Shown: positions 48,588-62,144, counted from the first letter of the stretch. The stretch: DNA of 64,000 nt from Hybos culiciformis (GCA_964007475.1 OZ023275.1:30819619-30883618), one strand, 5' to 3'. A program made the numbers and translations. Notes: generated from the sequence alone by a model not told the origin.

Positions 48588-50304
48588 TAACCCCCCCCTA
48601 GCTTATGAACTTTTTATTTAATTCATCTTAAATTTATATTAAATTAGTTTAATTTCGTTGCAGATTTTGATAAAAAAAAAAAAATTTATAAAATTGAAAT
48701 TTAATTTTAAAAGAAAGTAAAAAAATTAAATTTTTTTTTTGTTATTTTTAATTTCATTCCAAGCAAAAAAAAGTTTATTTTCTTCGCCTTATGATAGAGA
48801 ACACAATAAATATCCACTTCTCAATATTCTCTTTTAGTTTATTTTTCAATTTATATTTTCTTAAAAAAAAAAATTAAGGAACAACAGACTAAAATTGATT
48901 TAACATTTTCTCTAAAAGATTATTTATCGCAAAAATGAATAAGAATGACTAATCTACAGAATTTAATTTAGGATTTACACCCAGAAATTCTGAAGTTATA
49001 TAGAGCGGAAGTTACAAAAATAACCTTTGAGAAAAAATGCAAATCATATTTCAATTTTATATTAAAAAAATTTTTTTTCCGTAGAAAATTTGAGATGTTA
49101 AATTTACTCAAATTCAATTCACAATATTTTATCGTTCCTCAATATTACTTTTGAATAGTTTCTACAAAATGGTGAATCTAAAAACGAAAATCTACAAAAA
49201 AAAAATTCAAAAACATACAACTAATTTCAAGAAATAAAAACCAATTAACTATTTGTTCTTTGGACCTGCCTTAGAACTACGACGGGTAAAAATAAATACC
49301 CAAAAGCCTCTTAAAAAATTGAAATATCTAGTTATATTTTTAAAATGTTTTATTAACCAAGAATCACAGACCAAATTATGAACAACTTGTAAGTAAACCG
49401 ATTTACGTTGACAATATTATAATAATTATTTTACATTTTTTACGTTTTACAATGACTAAAGCTATTTGATAATTAATAACGTTAAAACCTCAAGTAATGT
49501 TTGTATTAATGTTTTTAATTTCATAATTCAGAATGATGAAATATTTTAAACTATATTTCAAAAAATGTCGCAAGATGACAAATTATCAATTGCTACAAGT
49601 TATTACAATTTGGAACGATTTGGAATTCGAGTGTAATAGATAAACAGAAAAAAAAAGTTTTTCTTATTCAAAGAGCTACATTTTTGCCTGTTAAGAATTT
49701 ATAATTATTTTGATTTTTTTTGGAAATTTGGAGCTTTTTAGAATTTCAAGTTATGAAAAAGAAATCCTACAAATGGTTTTAAAAATCATTGAGAAAGTTG
49801 CAGCTCTTCAGTTCACAAATAAAATAATGCAAATTTAGTTATGTTATGAATATGAATAATTTCTCAAACTTGGTCTGATACTCTGATGATTATAAGTGAT
49901 AATCAAAAGATTTTGGCCTTTGAATTGTAATTTCTAAGTTATGATTTCCCGTTGTATGAATTTATCAATTTTCAATTCCACAAGAATTTTTCATGAAATT
50001 TTTTAATAAAAAAATGTAATTAACAGAATTACTAAGAGCCCTGAATTGTACTTTTTTTTTAATGTACCATCATTTAAAGATGATTTTCAAAAATCTACAA
50101 AGACAGAAGAGTAATAATTCTCACCATGTTGATGTTGTTGTGGAAAATTAATAAATGCCGACGATATAAAAAAAAATTAATTAATTTTATTTAAGGCGAT
50201 AAGTATATATTCTACTTATAAAAGCCAAAGACCATTTTAATTTTAGAAAACAAATGAACGAAGAGCCAAATACTTTGAATTGTTTTATTCTGTTATTACA
50301 TATA

Positions 50305-53300
50305 TCAATTTCTACTCTCATTTGGTATAGGAGTAACAGTAGTTCCCAATTGTTTCAAATGATTAATAGTTGGTGAAATAATAACACTTGTAGGAATTGC
50401 ATTGGCACTACCGGACGTTGGTAGTGCTGATGAAAGGGCACATGTGCCAAATGAATGAGGTTGTAGGGCAGTATAATGAAAAGATCCAAAAGAAATTGAA
50501 GCCGAGTTATTATGTTCCAATTTTGTCGAAGAGGAAGAAGAAGAAGAAGTAATCGAAGGTGTTGATAAAAGCGTTGTTTTTGAATTAACTAATGAACTGT
50601 TAGCTGAAGATGTAGATGATGACGACGACGACGATAATGGTGTTGCGGTAGTTGATGTGAGTGAATGTGTTGGAATGTCTATAACTTGACTTTCGTTATT
50701 ACCAAAAATTAAACGTAAACGTTTTTTTTGCGGGATTATTGGCAGAGCAGTAGCATCAGTCGGGCTGTGTGACGACACAGAAGATGATGATGAAGACGAT
50801 TTCTTATCACGTTTTCGATTTTTCGATTTATGACGTTTTTTACGCTTTTGCGGTGTATTATTATTATCTAAGAAATCGTCTTGACCGTTTTCTGAAATAC
50901 CTTCCATACGTAAAATTTCATATTCAACTTGTTCTGGATGATAATAGCCATTCACACCAGACATAGTTGAGCTTTCGTCACTTGTTATACTAGTGCCTGA
51001 TTCAATAACTTCATCTAAAATTGGACTACGCTTCATTCGAAGAGTTAATTTGAGACGTTTTGGAGTTTTTAATTGCGCCTCACTTGTAGGAGGGGGTACA
51101 TCGGAAATATTTGTATCCACCACGGGTGGTATAGGTATTTTATTTTCCCTAGATGATGTACTTTCAGATTCTGAGATACTTTTGTTTGATTTCCGTTTTT
51201 TACGTGGCAGTCCGTTAAAAAAGTCATTATCATTATAATTCTGAGTGGAAGAAAATTCTTGTTTTAACTGAAGTTGTGGAGCAGCAATTAAACTATTTGG
51301 GAGAAGTTGTGGTGCAGCAATTAAACCATTTTGACGTGTTCGCAAAGTTCTAGTGCTTAAAAAGTTTGTCGAAGAAAATTTACCTACTTCACCATTAGTT
51401 GGAGGAAACGACAAATCTACACTACTAGTTGCTGGAAAAGAGAGGGATGATTTCGAATCAAAACATTTTATCAAATTTTTCCGAAAAGGTGGGAAAGCTG
51501 TAGTTGTTGAACTTAAATTACTGCAATTGCTTAATGTACTAAAATTACTGCCCCCACTCGTAGATTGTGGAGTTGTAGTTTTTAAAGTTGGCGGAGTTAA
51601 AGGCGGTTGCTGAACGTTACTTACATTTTGAAGTTGTTGTTGTTGCTGCTGCTGTTGAATATGGTGATGATGATGGTGATTACGGTGATGATGATGATGA
51701 TGATGATTATTATTATTATTATTTCGTGTATTAGCAGATAATTTATTGCTTTTGCTGGATGATGTTGTTTCGGCAGTTGATTTATTTGTATCACATTCTA
51801 TCACACTATGATTTCGAAGAACTCTGTTACCTCGATAACCATTTCGATTAGTTAAATTTTGTTTATTTTCTTCCTGTTTAATTTTTGCGCCTTCTAGGTT
51901 CTCATCAAATTTCAATAAATTTTTTGTATCAGCGGCAGCCAGCTCACCAGGTTGTGGAGAAATAGTTCGACGTGCTCTTAAATTAAATCTTTCTGAAACT
52001 ACTTTAGACGAGGCTGTGGCAGAAACTGTCTTACGACGACGAGTTCTATTTGATACACTTTCAGAACTATAATCGGTTGCTTGGGGCTCCAAGCTACTCG
52101 AACTTAAACTTGAACTAGTACTGCTAACACGAGCTGATTTGCGTAATGATTCATTTCGTGCTGGTTCCTTTTTAGGAGAGCCACTCTGAGAACTCCCACA
52201 ACTGGCCATTATCATTTCAGCATCATATTTTGTAACACCTTTTTCGCGTAACTCTTTCATAGTAAGTGGTGTTAGAACTTCGAAACCTAAATTATTTCGA
52301 GTTTCAGTTGCTCTCGATTTAATACGATTTATACGATTATCTGTTTCTCGCAACTTATAACCTTGTTTACTATTTGTGGGCGAACCATTAGAACAATCTA
52401 AATTTTCATTAACTGCCGCTTTCGCAAATGCTCCTGTACTTCTGCGCTCACAAGTTTCACATTCACAATAACAATTAGAATCTCCGAAAAAATCCTCTCC
52501 ATAAAAACAGGTGATTTCTTCTCCAATTTCTATGTCACGTAGAACTTTGACGCAAGCAGTGTCTCTACCTGTCGCTACAAATTTACAATTGGCTCTACAA
52601 TCGTGATTAATGTAAGCAGCTGGCCCCAACCATAGTTGAGCACAATTTTTTCTACAGCTGTACATGACCGAAAAATCATTTTTACCTGGGTGCAACAGTA
52701 GAGCTTCTTCTGCTTCAGTCAATTCAGCAATACAGCCAACTAGGCATTCAATTTTTTCATTTTTAAGCCATCGTCGTGTTGAACTAATTTTCGCTCCTTT
52801 TTGACCTTCTAGGGAATAACGAAAACAAGGTTCAATCACAAAACCAGAATCTTTATCAAAGACACGTAAATACCGAATTATCTGAAAATAAAAATAAAAA
52901 AAAAAACTCTATTAAATAGTTTTTTATTTTAGTGATTAAGGCAGTGTTGTAAATTCATAATATTTTTATATTCGATCGCATTAAAAATTATTTTATATTA
53001 AAGTAGAATAATTGGACTCTCATCTCTCACTAAATATCTCTCTCTAATGAGATCTTTTATTTCGATTTATGAAAAAAAAATGTATTAAATACCTAATCCG
53101 CGTGATAGCCCAAAAAGATGAATCGTTTATAAAAAACTTTGAAAACACATCATATTAACATATTATCACAAAACTTTACTTTTTTACATTTTAATCGTGT
53201 ACAATATGAAATTTTTAATCACTTTTTTATTGCAATAATTTATTTTAATTTTATACCTAAAAATTAAAATTAAAAAAAAAAAAAACCAAATTTACAAAAA

Positions 53301-53858
53301 ATTGTTGTGAAAATATATTTTAAATATTTTTATAAATAAATTAATTAATTTTATTTTAGGAAAAACTATACATGGATATTATCAAATAAAATTATAACAA
53401 CTTACGTGATCTTGTAATCTCTTATGAGCTGTTTTATTTTTATTGCTGACATATCTTGGAATCCAATCGCCTTTAAAAATTTGTTTAACTGCCTCATCAT
53501 AGTTTTGAGTTTTTATAAAATCACTAATTATTAATTTCAGTTCAGATTTATCAGCTTTTATCGGACGATATCTAATGTTCATTTTGTGCGTTTGAAAACC
53601 CAAATGTGGATCCAACACTAACGAAGTCGCTAAATCATCATTTTCTGACAACTCTTTTGGTGTCATCCCAGTTGATAAATGGCTTGTGATGGCTTTATAG
53701 CCATTATTATGATTATTGGATGAATTTGAGGTTGCTTGATTATTACCATATGAGGACATTGAGTGATGATTTAATTTTCTATTGTTGGTGTGGCTAAGAG
53801 TAGCACTTGCTTCACTTCGAGTGTTGTGACGACTTTGTGTCGATGATCCAACAACCAT
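50305..53858 (-). CDS. Suv4-20: Suv4-20 histone H4K20 methyltransferase
   Basis: Two coding exons, 53858-53406 and 52881-50305, joined in phase 0 across a 524-base intron (donor GTAAGT, acceptor TTTTCAG), giving 1009 residues. Exon 1 holds a Ser/Asn-rich start and the N-terminal helical domain ([20 protein letters not shown]). The SET domain follows in exon 2: [39 protein letters not shown] at 243-246, [14 protein letters not shown] from 271, and the post-SET Cys cluster CYCECETC (288-295). It di- and trimethylates H4 Lys20 in heterochromatin. The remaining 700 residues are disordered, with Ser runs, Arg/Lys patches ([16 protein letters not shown]) and a His/Gln tract (around 51640-51720). 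A possible acceptor near 53886 suggests a 5' UTR intron. Confidence 0.96.
51637..51720 (-). repeat. Coding Asn-His-Gln trinucleotide tract in Suv4-20
   Basis: On the minus strand, AAT, CAT/CAC and CAA/CAG codons give Asn5, two His blocks separated by Arg-Asn, and Gln8. Such tracts vary in length between individuals and are common in insect chromatin proteins. Confidence 0.9.
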
Positions 53859-54127
53859 TTCTATTTGAAAACCCTATAACTAAAAACATAAATTATTTTT
53901 TTTTTTTTTTATAAATTAGAATTAAAGAAAAAACAAAAAAAACTTCTAAATTAATTATTTAATTTTCGCAGATGATAACAGTGGAAGTAGATTATATATA
54001 TTATTGAAGGATGAATGCAAAAATTTATTAAAATTCAAAATTATATTACTCCGTTCAATAAAAACTCGAAAAATCCATTATTCCAGTTAATGGTCACCTT
54101 AGCGAGAAAATTTTCTAATTTATACCT

Positions 54128-54709
54128 TGTCTCCACTTCAGCTTTAAAGTAGTGTTAAACTTGTTTAAAACTACAAGCGTATACACTACAAATTCTATGT
54201 TTACTTTGACATGACGAAAAAAAAAAAATTATTTGTAAACTTTTAATATTGAAGTAAACAAAATAATATTTTAATAACAAAACATTTAATTTAAAACAAT
54301 TTTTTCCAATTCATAATTTTTAAATAAAAAAAATAAAAATAAAATGAATAGTCACAAAAAATTATTACTCATAAAATATTTCAAATTTTTCAAATATTTT
54401 AATTATATTTTGCATTCAAATAATATATTATATTTTGCTCACAAATATTTTTATTTACATATTTTTGACAACCGGTTGATTTTTTGTATTTTTTTTCCAA
54501 TTTTTGATCCATCCAACAAAAAGTGTGCCATATTGAGTGGAAATTTCTTAAGAAATTGTGAATTTGTATGGCTGGCACCCCTAAATTTTACTAGTTTTGG
54601 GCAAAACTTATTACAAACAACTTCAAATTTTTATATGGACAAAACTACTTTAAACGAAGAACGAAACTACTTTCCTGTGTAAAACACGTTTCACACTGAA
54701 GTGGAGACA
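54128..54709. mobile_element. MITE-like element with ends TGTCTCCACTTCAG
   Basis: Perfect 14-bp inverted ends (54128-54141 and 54696-54709), with looser pairing further in (TGTTAAACTTGTTT against TGTGAAACGTGTTT). About 580 bp. No matching target duplication outside the ends. Confidence 0.6.
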
Positions 54710-55869
54710 GCACTTTACTTGCAAGGCATTTGAATGAACTTAAATTAAAAAAAAAAAATAATAATAATTATTATATTTACATTTTCAATTCCAGACGACA
54801 GTCTGATAATATCAAAATAACAAAAAAAATTAAATAAATAAATAAAATTCATAACATAAAATTAACAGTCTTTCATTATTTTAACTTTTTTTTAACACTT
54901 AATGGCTTGCTTTTAAAGCTTAACTAAAAATTTCGCCGGCTATATTTGATCAACTATGAAATGTTGAAAAAAAAAAAAAAAAAAAATATCTTGATGAGAA
55001 AAAAAAAAAAAAATACAGAAACTGCACAGCTGTTTAGAAGTTATATACGTACGAATGCCTATAAAATTACATATTTTTCTGTTGTTTTTCTGTTGTTTTT
55101 CTGTTTTTTTTTTTTTTCTTTATTAAACTACAATATTGCTTTCTACTGAAACTGTGGTGCGCACCGAAACTACATACAATATAAATGTCCAAAAAAAAAA
55201 ATGTATATTATAAATATATAAAAATACAAGAATATTTATTAAAAAATATAGGTACCTACCTATATGTATATATATATGATTTTGAATATAATAATATAAA
55301 CAACATGGCATTAAACACAATGAAAATCATAGCTAACGTATATATATATTTATAAGAAGAAAATCAGATGGTTTTTCTTGCAGTATAAAAAATTATTTTT
55401 ATTTAAAATAAAAAAAAATATATATCTAGGTATAATATATACATTTAAAATCTACTATAAATTCGTGTATGTATTGAGAAAAATGTTAACAAATTATAAA
55501 TGAAACAAGGAGCCACCAAACAAAGGGACTACCACAAACTAAAGATAAAGAGAAAAAAAAAATTTTACAGACACCAATAGAATAAACTTTTTTTTTTTTT
55601 TGATTTGTGTAACAAAACTCGGATGAAAAATGCATTAAAACAACAATACACACATGTACTAAATAAGAATTTTATGTTTTTTGAAAGAGATATTTTTCTC
55701 CGTTTAATATAGTTATGTTGTATGTATGTATAATTTAGGTATAACTATAATATTGGCCGTTTCCTAGTTTATAAACTATATTAAATTATATATATTTTGA
55801 TTCGAAACGACTAAATTTTGATTTCTAATAGTCTTCTTCCTGGTGGAACCGAAATTTCAAAATATTTTT

Positions 55870-56190
55870 ATATTGCAGTTTTTTTTTTTTTGCAGAAAAA
55901 TGCGACAAAAATTGTATGACAAAAGCCACTAGTGGAATTTTATAAAATTAACTATATTTGAATTTTATTTCTGTGCATAAATTGCAATTTATGAGAAAAA
56001 TAAACAACAAAATTTTTTTATAATTAAATTAAATTCTAGATTCCAAATCACCAGCTCTGGACAAATTTAATTTTCTTTCTGCGCTTGATTTTTTTTTAAA
56101 TTATCTGTTATCAACTTCGCTTTTCACAATCTTAGCAAATAGGTATTTGTAATATGTTCAAGTTGTTCAAAGGCCAATTTCAGGCAGAAG
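55870..56190 (+). repeat. Dispersed repeat, related to 60530-60870
   Basis: Shares an ordered series of blocks with 60530-60870: GCGACAAAAATTGTA-type start, ACTATATTTGAATTT, ATTTCTGTGCA, TTTCTGCG..TTGA, and GTTCAAG..AAAGGC. Between blocks the two differ strongly. Confidence 0.65.
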
Positions 56191-59100
56191 GTACCTTCGA
56201 TAAATTTTACTAAATATTTTTGTAAATTATTAAAAATTTGAAAGCAATATTTTTTGTTGCTCAGTGTTTTCCATCCGAAATAGCTAACTAAAAAACTAAC
56301 ACATACATAGAATGGATATATAAACAATGTTGGCTACGTATACTTGATAATTGATAAGATTTCTATAGTCTTAAGATCTAATCTAAAATCTCATAAAAAA
56401 ATAAAAAAATATAGTAAAAATCATCGACTTCTAACAAGATTGTACGAAACCACAAACATAAACTTAGTTTTATAACAATTTCGATTTTTTATTTAATTAG
56501 CATTTTTTTTTTTGATGTTGTTGTATTGATTTAAAAAAAATCAATTACGTATTTGTCGACGTTTGACATAAAAATCTTATTAATACGGCGGCATTTCTAT
56601 TTACGATGTTTTTTTTGTTTTTTATTATTTTATTATAAAACGTAATTTAAGCCAAAGAATTATAATTTTTTTCGAGAATCATTTTTCTAAACACCTGTTT
56701 TTGTTTTGAAAATTTTTGAAATTACACATTATTTTATTTTTTTTTTTTGTGAAAAAGGGAGACTACGAAAAGGATATTTAGAATTAATTAATTATACGAT
56801 AGCTAATATTGAGAAAATTTTCATTCTTAAATCCCATTAAAATAAAATAAAAAAATACTTAATAGGACTAGGTAAGTATAAATTTTTATCTACAGATACT
56901 TGACTGACTGACTGATAATAAACAACTACATTCATAAAATGTATCTATCGCTTTATTATGCATATATACATACATTATACATAATTATACATATACATAC
57001 TTATATAAATACACATTTTGATTTTAAATGTAGGTATATAAATTTATATGCACATAATATACACTATGCTCAACATAGTTGTTAGTTTGTTGACATACAA
57101 AGTGCATCGTTATTTACAGTAAACTATTGAATATGATAATATACTATATATGTATATATCATAAATCTAACTACCTATGAGATTGCGTATAGGTACCTAG
57201 TCTTCTAAACCTAACAATATTCTACGTCTTAGCCTATCTGTACTTTACAAATTAATATCCAAGTATTCACATCATTCCAAAATTGTGGCTTTAAAACACA
57301 CATTAAAAGTAGGAAGAAGTTTTTTGGCTTTACAAAGCTGAGATTTTTTTAAAAATATGTTGATCTTTCAGGCATCAATTTGTAAAATAAAGAACCAATG
57401 AAAATGCCATAAAAATTTTTTTTTGAATCAGCTATTAAGAATTATTTGGAAATATTTCTAAAATTTGAAAAATATTAGGAAGATTAGAAGGTATAAAATT
57501 TAAGATAAAAGTTTACCTTTAATAACTTGTCAGGTAGGTAGGTACCTAGTCGTAATTATGGGTTTTTACAACTTTTTTGCTATGAAAAATAACAAGGTAA
57601 GTAGGTGCCTGCCTAACTTCATTTGACAAACTAAAGTTTTAAAAATTGAAATTACAGGCACTTTGAAAAAGCAAAAAAAAAAAAAAAAAACAATTTGGTG
57701 CCTATCTATACATAAAAAAATCGCAAACTCAGTAAACTATTGCAATAACATGTTGTAGTTTTAGAACCAACTTAATTGATTTTTTTTTTTTTTTTTCTCT
57801 TATGTATAAAAACTTCTATTAGCTACAGGCATACACATGTAAATAAATAGATAGGTACATAAAAAAAAAATCAAAAAAAAATAAAAAATAAATGGCTGTT
57901 GTCTGGTCTGGCTGAAAAGAACAAAATAAAAAAAAACCCTTTTAACTCAAACTTTTTTTTTTCGACAATTTTTCATTCTAAATTTAAAAATTCTCTTAAC
58001 ACTACAAAAAAAATTTGTTTTAATTTTTTATTTTTTTTTATTTTAGGAAGATAAATAATCCTCAATTTTCTTTGATGCCCATCACACCTTATTTTCTTTC
58101 CAAATTTTTTTTCTATAAATGAAAACAAAAAAAAAATAATACCTATCTTAATGTATACACATAGTGTATATACACATAGATTATTGAACAATGAAAAAAT
58201 TAAAAAAAAAAAATAAAATAAAAAACGAAAAATAGGCGAAGAGAAAAATATTTAATTTATTTTATTTTCATCGTGTCACAAAAAAAAATATTAAATTTAT
58301 ATCTAGGAAAAAAAAAAAAAAGAAACAAATTAACTTTGGCCAAAATTAAAAAACAAAAGTGAAAATTTTGTTTTTCTTTGATTACTGCCTATTTAAAAAA
58401 AAAAATCCTTGATTTAATTTAGTCAAGAACATTTTTTGTTACCTATGTTAAAAATAAAATAATATAAAAAAAAATTTGCAAGAGAATGGAAAAATTATCG
58501 AATTGGAAAATTTTCTGCTTAAATGCGTTCTGGGAACGCTGTCATTTTTTCTTAATTTTTATATTTTGTCATGGCATGGCCATCAACCGAACCAAAGGCT
58601 TTTCTACAAAAATTGCTGAAACTGTCTTCCATTCCGTGAAGTAAATCGAGAAAAAAAACACATAAAAAAATTCTGAATGTCACCACCATGACTACGGCAA
58701 GACATGGTAGATAAAAAAAAACGAAATTTGTTAAACAAATCAAATAAATCACAATTCTTATGTAAATTTATTCATTGAATTTAATAAATAGACACCTAAT
58801 AAATATTTCTAAGTTTTTTTTTTCAATTAAAAAAAAAAAAATTAAAAAATTTTTATGATTGCATGCAGCAGCATTTTGCAGTTTGTTGAAACTCAAAAAT
58901 TTAGCTAGCTGGCTGGCTAAAGGCAGAATTACTTATTACAAATAATGAAGCTCACTTTTTCACCGTTGCTTTAAAAAAAATCCACTGATTTTGCCGAAGA
59001 TAATCATTCAGTTTTTTTTTTTTTTTATTTTTAATTAATTTGTAAATTTTTTAAATAGAAGTAAAAAAAAAATAATTTAAAAAAAAAAATAATTAATTTT

Positions 59101-59961
59101 CTGTTGTTTTTGTAACGCAACTGTGTGAGTTATTTTTTTTTTTTTGTATATAAAAAAAATTTTTCCAAATTAAAAAAGGAAAAAATTAAATATGGCTGAC
59201 GCTGTCACACATTTTTTTTCTCGTTTTTTCTCCCCTTTATAAAAAAAATTTTTTTTTTACTTCCAGAAATTTTGAATTACTTTTAAATAAATTTCAAAAT
59301 TAAATAATTCATTTAAAGAAATATAAGTTTTTTAATGAATTCTTAACATTTTTATTCAATTTAAATTTAATTTAATGTATTTAAAAAAAATTTTAAAAAA
59401 TAAAAAGAATTTTTTTTAACAAATTGCGAACGAATAAGCACGACACACACGACTTTTTTTTTTTTAACGATATTGATTATCGGTGTTGCCGAACAGAGAT
59501 AATAGTGTCGTTTGGTGTAATATTATTGTGGTGCTTAATTGTTAGGGATTTTTTTTATTTTTTTGGGATTTTAAATGGGAATTTTTAGCATTGAAGCATA
59601 AAGCAGAGTTATACTCTTTGGTTAAACTATTTCATTTTATTTAAATTTGTTATTACGAATTATATGCTTTGACAAACTACTACAACCGATAAATAAGTTC
59701 AAGAGCAGAAAAACAGCTAAATAATTTTTTAATATTAATTTGTGGATCGGTGATCAGCATTTTCGTACACGAATATTTATGTACAAAATTTCGTACACGC
59801 ATATTTGGACGCAATTCTAAAAAAAATATATGGTTGTCGTTCTAATTTGTCGCCAGGGGACAATGTCGTTTGTCGCCAGTCGTCTCAATTGTGTTCATTC
59901 TCATACAAATATTTGGTTTCTATTTAGTCGCTATCGCTGTCGTCATAATAGTGTTTGCTAC

Positions 59962-60334
59962 CAGGCTCAGACGCCGTCAAAAAAATAAGCCGACCCGTCG
60001 TCGCGCCGCGTCTTTTTTCGATTAGTCGTCGTCGTTGAATTTTACGCGGCTAGTCGTGGATTTGCGCCGTAAGAATTTGCTTCAAAAATCAGTTGCGCCG
60101 TAAGAATTTGCTTCAAAAATCAGGAAAAAAAATTTTTTTTTTTCTTTTTTGGTTTGAATTTTTTACCGAAAAATTTTTTTTTTCGGAATAAAAATTTTTT
60201 TTTGGGACAAAAAAATTTTTTTTGGGAAAAAATTCGAGTCGACTGACTGGGCCGTCGCCGCGCGGTCGTCACGTTTTTCACAGCTCAGTCGCGATAAGTC
60301 GTCGTCGTGAAAAAATCCACGGCGTCTGAGCCTG
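59962..60334. mobile_element. CG-rich hAT MITE, 8-bp target duplication
   Basis: Perfect 16-bp inverted ends, CAGGCTCAGACGCCGT, flanked by TTTGCTAC on both sides (59954-59961 and 60335-60342). Inside are GTCGTCG runs and a 30-base unit (TTGCGCCGTAAGAATTTGCT and on) twice in tandem at about 60062-60121. It is inserted within GTCGCC-rich repeat DNA (59850-59950 and 60390-60480). Non-coding. Confidence 0.94.
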
Positions 60335-60529
60335 TTTGCTACAACATATTTTTTTGTTTATTTTTTTATTTGTTTATTTTTTTCCTGTTTATCTATTTCG
60401 TCGCCGTCGCCGTAATTGTGTTCACTCCAGTTTCCAGTTACATCGCTGTCGTTGTCGTTGTAGTCGTCGTTGTCGCCCCAATTGTCTTAAGAGCCCTCCA
60501 CTTGAAATTCTGTTTTCTATTTCTGTTTT

Positions 60530-60870
60530 CTATTTTTGCAGTTTTTTTTGTTTTATTTTACAGAAAATAAACGGCCGTGAAAAATGCCACAAAAATTGTA
60601 CGAAAAACACCTCTACCAGAAAATCACAAAACTATATTTGAATTTGATTTCTGTGCAGAAACTGTAATTTATCAAAAAAATTTAAAAATTCTTAGAAATA
60701 AATGAAGCTAATTAAAAATTGTTTAGGAAATTAAAGAAGTTCAAAATTTCACGTGATCAGCCCTGGAGAGTGGTATTTTAGCTTTATTTCTGCGTTTGAG
60801 ATTTTTTATTATCTTTTTCCTTTACTTCAGAATCCAAGCAAATGTGTTCAAGTTTTTTAAAGGCTCGTTT
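60530..60870 (+). repeat. Dispersed repeat, related to 55870-56190
   Basis: Second, diverged member of the repeat described at 55870. Open frames across 60307-60641 come from the neighbouring GTCGTC simple sequence and not from a gene. Confidence 0.65.
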
Positions 60871-61263
60871 GGGCCAAAAAACTCAAAATTTAAAAAATCC
60901 GCCTCACCTACCCTGGAGCCAGTTATATACTCTCTAACATATCAAAAAATCACTTCAGTCTAGATTGTGGTAACCCTACAATCAAAGCCAAACTAAGACC
61001 AATTTTTTGCAATTTTTCACAATGAGGGCTCTTAACTCCTTAAAATGATTTAAATTAATACCTGGTGTTTGTCGCTTAAAACCATTTAGGAAGATGAATT
61101 TTTAAAAGTAAATGCAGATTTTAGTCGAATTTCTGCAAAAATGAGTTTTGAAATTCAATTTTGATTGAAAATTTTAATTACACGCATTTTATAATTTAAA
61201 AATATGAGCTTGGCAAGAGAAGAAAACGAAATGTAAAACAAAATCTGTTTTTTTTTTCATTTA
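60871..61263. other. Intergenic DNA, nothing recognised
   Basis: No gene or repeat border seen between the dispersed repeat and the first TAGCG MITE. Confidence 0.5.
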
Positions 61264-61603
61264 ACGGGCTGTCTACATTAGCGATTTAGAATCGCGCGTA
61301 TTTATGAATGTATTGTATTTTTTCTGTTTCATTTATTAGTATTTGTGTTTGCTCAATATGCCACTGGGTTAGATTTACAGCATGCGATTTTTATACATTT
61401 TTCCAAATTGTACTATTTTACTTGATTTAAATGTCAAATTAATAAAAAAAAAAAAAAATTTGTGAGAAATGTCAAAAATACGCATGCTGAAAAATTATTC
61501 AAAATCAGCATGCGTATTTGGCTGCGATTTTGGATTTTGTATAAAGATACATTTAAAGAACAAAATCGCATGCAGGAAAAATACGCTAATGTAGACACCT
61601 AGT
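61264..61603. mobile_element. MITE, TGTCTACATTAGCG ends, copy 1
   Basis: Left end GGGCTGTCTACATTAGCG and inverted right end CTAGGTGTCTACATTAGCG. Inside are two more nested inverted pairs: GCATGCGATTTT with AAAATCGCATGC, and ATACGCATGCTGA with TCAGCATGCGTAT. The whole can fold on itself. Non-coding, about 340 bp. Confidence 0.85.
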
Positions 61604-61796
61604 TAGTCAAAGTAAATTTTAATATAGTTTTCTAGTCTTCCTCATTTTGAAGTAAAAAAATGTGTATAAATTTAAAAATATTCAAATAAAAAGGAAGGAC
61701 TTTATGAAGATCTATTTTGAAGCTTTCAATTTTTATTTGAGTTGTGTTCCATATTTATCTCATTTTATATTTTTCTTTTCTTTTCTAATCTTCCTA

Positions 61797-62144
61797 ACGG
61801 GCTGTCTACATTAGCGATTTAGAATCGCGCGTATTTGTGAATGTATTCAATTTTTTCTGTTTCATTTATTAGTATTTGTGTGTGCTCAATATGCCACTGG
61901 GTTAGATTTACAGCATGCGATTTTTATACTTTTTTCCAAATTGTACCATTTTACTTGACTTAAATGTCAAATTAATAAAAAAAAAAAGCAAAATTTGTGA
62001 GAAATGTCAAAAAATACGCATGCTGAAAAATTATTCAAAATCAGCATGCGTATTTTGCTGCGATTTTGGATTTTGTATAAAGATACACGAATACATTTAA
62101 AGAACAAAATCGCATGCAGGAAAAATACGCTAATGTAGACACCT
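61797..62144. mobile_element. MITE, TGTCTACATTAGCG ends, copy 2
   Basis: Same family, same orientation, about 190 bp after copy 1. Differs at roughly a dozen places, including an ACGAATAC insertion near 62087 that looks like a small local duplication. Confidence 0.85.

Larger units (their letters stand above)
47137..50304. other. Intergenic DNA between Roc1a and Suv4-20
   Basis: Probably Roc1a 3' UTR at the left and Suv4-20 3' UTR at the right (the genes converge). No additional gene recognised. Contains the foldback sequences at 48235-48300 and 48432-48587. Confidence 0.55.
53887..59961. other. Non-coding DNA upstream of Suv4-20
   Basis: No gene recognised. Holds the inverted-repeat element at 54128-54709, a dispersed repeat at 55870-56190, many A/T homopolymers and TATA microsatellites (55230-55290, 56960-57070), and a less AT-rich stretch at 58500-58720 of unknown nature. 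GTCG-rich simple DNA begins near 59840. Confidence 0.5.

Noticed and set aside
50769..51613. Plus-strand frames opposite Suv4-20
   Set aside because: Antisense shadows of the long Suv4-20 exon.
54344..54682. 112-codon plus-strand frame
   Set aside because: Inside the inverted-repeat element 54128-54709; composition follows AT content and no domain is seen.
60307..60641. Hydrophobic and Arg-rich open frames
   Set aside because: Products of T runs and GTCGTC/GTTGTC simple sequence; no start context, no splice structure, no family likeness.
61915..62100. 61-codon frame
   Set aside because: Lies within MITE copy 2 and is not kept in copy 1.
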